Shown here in pieces: positions 4,628 through 7,230 of a stretch of DNA of 7,230 nt. Within the stretch, counting starts at the first letter, position 1. Every line of letters starts with the position of its first letter. The notes under the pieces are model-generated. The model was not told the origin of the DNA and made no database searches. It saw only the letters and a program-made list of their open reading frames with translations. The position numbers and the translations under genes are program-made. Origin of the DNA: Microbacteriaceae bacterium (lineage in GTDB: Bacteria > Actinomycetota > Actinomycetes > Actinomycetales > Microbacteriaceae); the NCBI GenBank assembly GCA_022701925.1, contig JAKONM010000173.1, forward strand, positions 1 to 7,230. Direction: 5' to 3'.

Positions 4628-6353
4628 GGGTCACCTCCGCGCCGCTCGCGCCGATCAGGAAGTCCAGGTCGGCGCCGGTGTCGGCGCCCTGGACGTGCTC
4701 GATGTACAGGCGCTCCCAGCCGCGCGTCGCGCTGGCGAAGCCGGCGACGAGGGCGGGCGACGGCGTGCGCCGCGCCAGCTCCTCCTCCGGCACGTCCAGC
4801 ACGATGCTGCGGTTCGGCACGTCCAGCACGATCTCGTCGCCGTCCTGCACCAGGCCCAAGGGCCCGCCGGCCGCGGCCTCCGGCGCCACGTGCAGCACGA
4901 CGGTGCCGTACGCCGTGCCCGACATGCGGCCGTCGCAGATGCGGACCATGTCGCGCACGCCCGTCGCCAGGATCTTCTGCGGCAGCGGCAGGTTCGCGAC
5001 CTCGGGCATGCCCGGGTAGCCCATCGGACCGCAGCCGCGCAGGATCAGCACGGAGTCGGCCGTGACGTCGAGGTCGGGGTCGTCGACCCGGGCGTGGAAG
5101 TCCTCGATCGAGTCGAACACGACCGCCTTCCCGCGGTGCGTCAGCAGGTGCGGCGAGGCCGCCGCCGGCTTGATGATCGCGCCGTTCGGCGCCAGGTTGC
5201 CGCGCAGCACCGCGATGCCGGCGCCGGCGGTGTCGTCCGTGGCGGCCGGGATCAGCGGGTCCTCCCGGGTCGCGATGACCTCGGGGTCCCAGATCGGCCG
5301 GTCGTCCAGGTAGTCGACCAGCGGCCGACCGGTCACGGTGATGGGCGTCGGGTCGAGCAGGTCCTTCACCTGCGCCAGCACCGCCAGCAGCCCGCCCGCG
5401 TTGAACAGGTCCTCCATCAGGTAGGTGCCCGCCGGCTGCAGGTTGACGAGCAGCGGCACCCGGGCGCCGATGCGGTCGAAGTCGTCCAGCGTCAGCTCGA
5501 TGCCCATGCGCCCGGCGATCGCCAGCAGGTGCACCACCGAGTTCGTGGAGCCGCCGGTCGCCGCGATCGCGGTGATCGCGTTCTCGAACGAGGCCTTCGT
5601 CAGCACGTCGTTGATCGTGCGGCCCTCGTGCACCATCTCGACGGCCAGCCGGCCGGTCGCCTGCGACGCCTCGAGCAGGCGGGCATCCGGTGCGGGCGTG
5701 CCGGCGAAGCCCGGGATCGTCATGCCCAGCGCCTCGGCCATCACGGCCATCGTCGAGGCGGTGTCCATGGTGTTGCAGTGGCCCTTGCTGCGGATCATCG
5801 AGCGGTCGCTGGCCAGGAACGCCTCCTTCGACAGCGTGCCGGCGCGCACCTCCTCGCTCAGCTGCCAGACGCCCGTTCCGCAGCCCATCCGCTTGCCGCG
5901 GAACATGCCGTTCATCATCGGCCCGCCGGGCACGACGACGGCGGGGATGCCCACGGAGGCGGCGGCCATCAGCAGCGCCGGGATCGTCTTGTCGCAGCCG
6001 CCCAGCAGCACCAGGCCGTCGACCGGGTTGGCGCGGAACATCTCCTCCGCCGCCATCGCCGCCATGTTGCGCCACAGCATCGCCGTGGGTCGCACCAGCG
6101 TCTCGCCCAGCGACACGACCGGCAGGTCGAGGCCGATGCCGCCGGCCTCGGCGACGCCCAGCTTCACCGCCTGCGACACCTCGTCCAGGTGCATGTTGCA
6201 GGGCGTCAGGTCGCTGGCCGTGTTGGCGATCGCGATCTGCGGCTTCTTCCCGTCGAACGCGTCGTCGGGGTACCCGCGGCGCATCCACGCCCGGTGGATG
6301 TAGCCGTCGCGGTCGTCGCCGCCGTACCAGCCCTGGCTCCGCAGCTCGGTCAT
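4614..6353 (-). CDS. IlvD/Edd family sugar-acid dehydratase (pentonate dehydratase)
   Basis: This 579-residue Fe-S enzyme is predicted to dehydrate an aldonic acid (xylonate or arabinonate) to the 2-keto-3-deoxy acid. The three cluster cysteines are visible: Cys52 in SDLTPCNMHL, Cys120 in LLGGCDKTIPALL and Cys193 in SKGHCNTMDTASTM. Asp121 and Lys122 are the expected Mg-site residues, and Ser478 in DGRMSGTAYG matches the proposed catalytic serine. The N-terminus, LRSQGWYGGDDRDGYIHRAW, is the signature of the sugar-acid branch typified by Rhizobium L-arabinonate dehydratase, rather than of biosynthetic IlvD. The length is normal. ATG at 6353 is supported by GGAGG eight bases upstream. The open frame continues further upstream, but only as antisense to the alcohol dehydrogenase. 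The 3' end overlaps the FAH-fold gene by 14 bases. Enzymes of this branch accept several pentonates, so the sugar is not fixed by this protein. Confidence 0.93.
   Translation of the reverse strand: MTELRSQGWYGGDDRDGYIHRAWMRRGYPDDAFDGKKPQIAIANTASDLTPCNMHLDEVSQAVKLGVAEAGGIGLDLPVVSLGETLVRPTAMLWRNMAAMAAEEMFRANPVDGLVLLGGCDKTIPALLMAAASVGIPAVVVPGGPMMNGMFRGKRMGCGTGVWQLSEEVRAGTLSKEAFLASDRSMIRSKGHCNTMDTASTMAVMAEALGMTIPGFAGTPAPDARLLEASQATGRLAVEMVHEGRTINDVLTKASFENAITAIAATGGSTNSVVHLLAIAGRMGIELTLDDFDRIGARVPLLVNLQPAGTYLMEDLFNAGGLLAVLAQVKDLLDPTPITVTGRPLVDYLDDRPIWDPEVIATREDPLIPAATDDTAGAGIAVLRGNLAPNGAIIKPAAASPHLLTHRGKAVVFDSIEDFHARVDDPDLDVTADSVLILRGCGPMGYPGMPEVANLPLPQKILATGVRDMVRICDGRMSGTAYGTVVLHVAPEAAAGGPLGLVQDGDEIVLDVPNRSIVLDVPEEELARRTPSPALVAGFASATRGWERLYIEHVQGADTGADLDFLIGASGAEVTRESH
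4631..4638 (-). promoter_or_regulatory. Strong ribosome binding site of the FAH-fold gene, inside the dehydratase coding region
   Basis: GGAGGTGA on the - strand is almost fully complementary to the 16S rRNA 3' end and lies three bases before the GTG start at 4627. It is read as codons of the dehydratase, whose stop (4616-4614) is reached only after the next gene has begun. Confidence 0.8.
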
Positions 6354-6360
6354 CGCGCCG

Positions 6361-6365
6361 CCTCC
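6361..6365 (-). promoter_or_regulatory. Ribosome binding site of the IlvD/Edd-type dehydratase
   Basis: GGAGG on the - strand sits seven bases before the ATG at 6353 and fixes the start, since the open frame itself continues far upstream. Confidence 0.7.
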
Positions 6366-6411
6366 GTCTTCCGCATCCGCATCATCGCCAACGTCCCTCT
6401 CCTCATCGGGC

Positions 6412-6448
6412 GGCCGCGTCGCGCGCGGCCCCGTCGTCCTCGTCGGGG
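6412..6448. terminator. Two adjacent GC stems between the alcohol dehydrogenase and dehydratase genes
   Basis: The 98-base gap 6354-6451 contains two stems. GGCCGCG (6412-6418) pairs with CGCGGCC (6424-6430) over a five-base loop. CCCCGTCG (6429-6436) pairs with CGTCGGGG (6441-6448) at seven of eight positions over TCCT. They share two bases, so only one can form fully. They lie directly after the alcohol dehydrogenase stop and could end or attenuate its transcript. There is no T-tract, and in DNA this rich in G and C such stems arise by chance. No promoter was recognised in the gap. Confidence 0.3.
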
Positions 6449-6451
6449 TGC

Positions 6452-7230
6452 TCAGGGCACCAGGATGCCGCGGCCGGCCGAGCCCGCGCGCAGGTCGGCC
6501 ACCGCCTCGTTCACCTCGGCGAGCGGCCGGCGCGCGCCGATCAGGTCGTCCAGCGGCAGCCGTCCGGCCAGGTACAGCGCGAAGATCCGCGGCAGGTCGA
6601 CCCGCGGGCTGCTGGCGCCGTAGAGCGCGCCGACGATCCGCTTCTGCCGCTGGACCAGCTCGTTCACCGGCACCGCGAACGTCGTGCCGGCGCGGCTGAG
6701 GCCGATCGCCACCAGGGTCCCCTCCGGCGCCAGGCAGGCGAACGCCTGCTGCATCGTCGCCGGGGCGCCGACCGCGTCGATCATCCACGGCACGCCCTCG
6801 CCCGTGATCTCGAGCACGCGGGCCACGACGTCCTCCCGGCCCGCGTCGACCACGTGCGTGGCGCCGAAGGAGCGGGCCAGCTCGAGCTTCGCCGGGTCCA
6901 GGTCCGCGACGACGATCGGCTCCGCGCCCACCAGGTGCGCGCCCATCACGGCCGCGAGCCCGACGCCGCCGGCGCCCAGCACGCCGAGCGGGCGGCCGGC
7001 GGGGGAGTCGACGGCGTTCAGCACGGCGCCGACGCCGGTGATGACGGCGCAGGCGGCGATCGCGGCGACCTCGGGCGGCACCCCGTCCGGCACCTTCACG
7101 GCGCTGCTGGCCGACACGACGACCTGCTCCGCGAAGCAGGAGACGCCCATCAGGTGGTGCACGCGCTCGTCGCCGCCCCGCCCGTCCGCGCGGTGCAGGC
7201 GGGAGGTGCCGTCGAACAGCCCGTTGGTCT
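6452..7230 (-). CDS. Zinc-type (medium-chain) alcohol dehydrogenase, N-terminus cut by window edge
   Basis: The last 258 residues of an MDR-superfamily dehydrogenase are visible, read from base 7228 leftward. The fragment opens with TNGLFDGTSRLHRADG and VHHLMGVSCFAEQVVV, the substrate-domain pattern of class III-like alcohol dehydrogenases. It continues with AACAVITGVGAVLNA, the Rossmann motif GAGGVG, and the acidic VVADLDP that favours NAD+. The C-terminus, LPLDDLIGARRPLAEVNEAVADL then GILVP, is the usual ending. A GTG at 7162 could pose as a start, but the conserved sequence upstream of it shows that the real start is outside the window. The catalytic and structural zinc ligands are mostly in the missing part. 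It lies 98 bases upstream of the dehydratase on the same strand, so it may be the first visible gene of the operon. It could oxidise an aldose, a pentitol or an unrelated alcohol; I cannot tell which. Confidence 0.87.
   Translation of the reverse strand, partial: TNGLFDGTSRLHRADGRGGDERVHHLMGVSCFAEQVVVSASSAVKVPDGVPPEVAAIAACAVITGVGAVLNAVDSPAGRPLGVLGAGGVGLAAVMGAHLVGAEPIVVADLDPAKLELARSFGATHVVDAGREDVVARVLEITGEGVPWMIDAVGAPATMQQAFACLAPEGTLVAIGLSRAGTTFAVPVNELVQRQKRIVGALYGASSPRVDLPRIFALYLAGRLPLDDLIGARRPLAEVNEAVADLRAGSAGRGILVP

Noticed and set aside
4368..6623. Long + strand open frame of 751 codons opposite the FAH-fold and IlvD/Edd-type genes
   Set aside because: It crosses two convincing - strand genes and their junction, has low-complexity His/Arg/Val composition and no recognisable domain, so it is a GC-driven shadow.
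6354..6788. N-terminal extension of the IlvD/Edd-type dehydratase into the alcohol dehydrogenase region
   Set aside because: The extension overlaps the alcohol dehydrogenase out of frame and has no family similarity. The ATG at 6353 has a good ribosome binding site and the family's normal N-terminus.
1..7230. tRNA, rRNA, riboswitch or replication origin
   Set aside because: Nothing resembling a tRNA cloverleaf, rRNA segment, known riboswitch core or DnaA-box cluster was seen on reading both strands; small RNAs cannot be excluded.

Overview
The DNA is very GC-rich, with strong third-position G/C bias, GTG starts, overlapping genes and Shine-Dalgarno sites close to GGAGG. This suggests a high-GC actinobacterium. 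The style of the catabolic genes and of the nuclease-fold protein fits Microbacteriaceae, but that family placement is an inference.

Layout. On the + strand, bases 1-115 hold the C-terminus of a short-chain dehydrogenase. Its stop codon overlaps the start of an SMP-30/gluconolactonase-type lactonase (112-972). On the - strand, running from the right edge leftward, are a zinc-type alcohol dehydrogenase cut by the window edge (7230-6452), an IlvD/Edd-family sugar-acid dehydratase (6353-4614), a fumarylacetoacetate-hydrolase-fold 2-keto-3-deoxypentonate dehydratase (4627-3725) and a 2,5-dioxovalerate (alpha-ketoglutarate semialdehyde) dehydrogenase (3728-2259). The last three are joined by 14-base and 4-base overlaps, each with a good ribosome binding site inside the upstream gene.

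Together the genes spell a non-phosphorylative (Weimberg-type) pentose route: aldose to lactone (SDR, or perhaps the alcohol dehydrogenase), lactone to aldonate (SMP-30), aldonate to 2-keto-3-deoxypentonate (IlvD/Edd), then to 2,5-dioxovalerate (FAH fold), then to 2-oxoglutarate (ALDH), which enters the TCA cycle. The FAH-type rather than DHDPS-type second dehydratase, and the XylB-like SDR tail, favour a D-series sugar such as D-xylose or D-arabinose. The exact sugar cannot be settled from sequence alone.

The unusual part is 1006-2243, wedged between the two convergent catabolic arms. A single gene for a 320-residue protein (AbiEi-like N-terminus plus DUF559/Vsr-like nuclease fold) is bracketed by a mirror-symmetric set of palindromic repeats. 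A perfect 21-base inverted repeat forms the two ends, and a large hairpin lies just inside each end. Six copies of a 13-base core, CGCGGATCCGCAG (one a symmetric variant), are arranged three per side. The hairpins share a second core at fixed spacing, and one hairpin arm encodes the C-terminal tail of the protein. This looks like a compact hairpin-flanked nuclease-like module, possibly mobile or formerly mobile. It is the best candidate here for an undescribed system.
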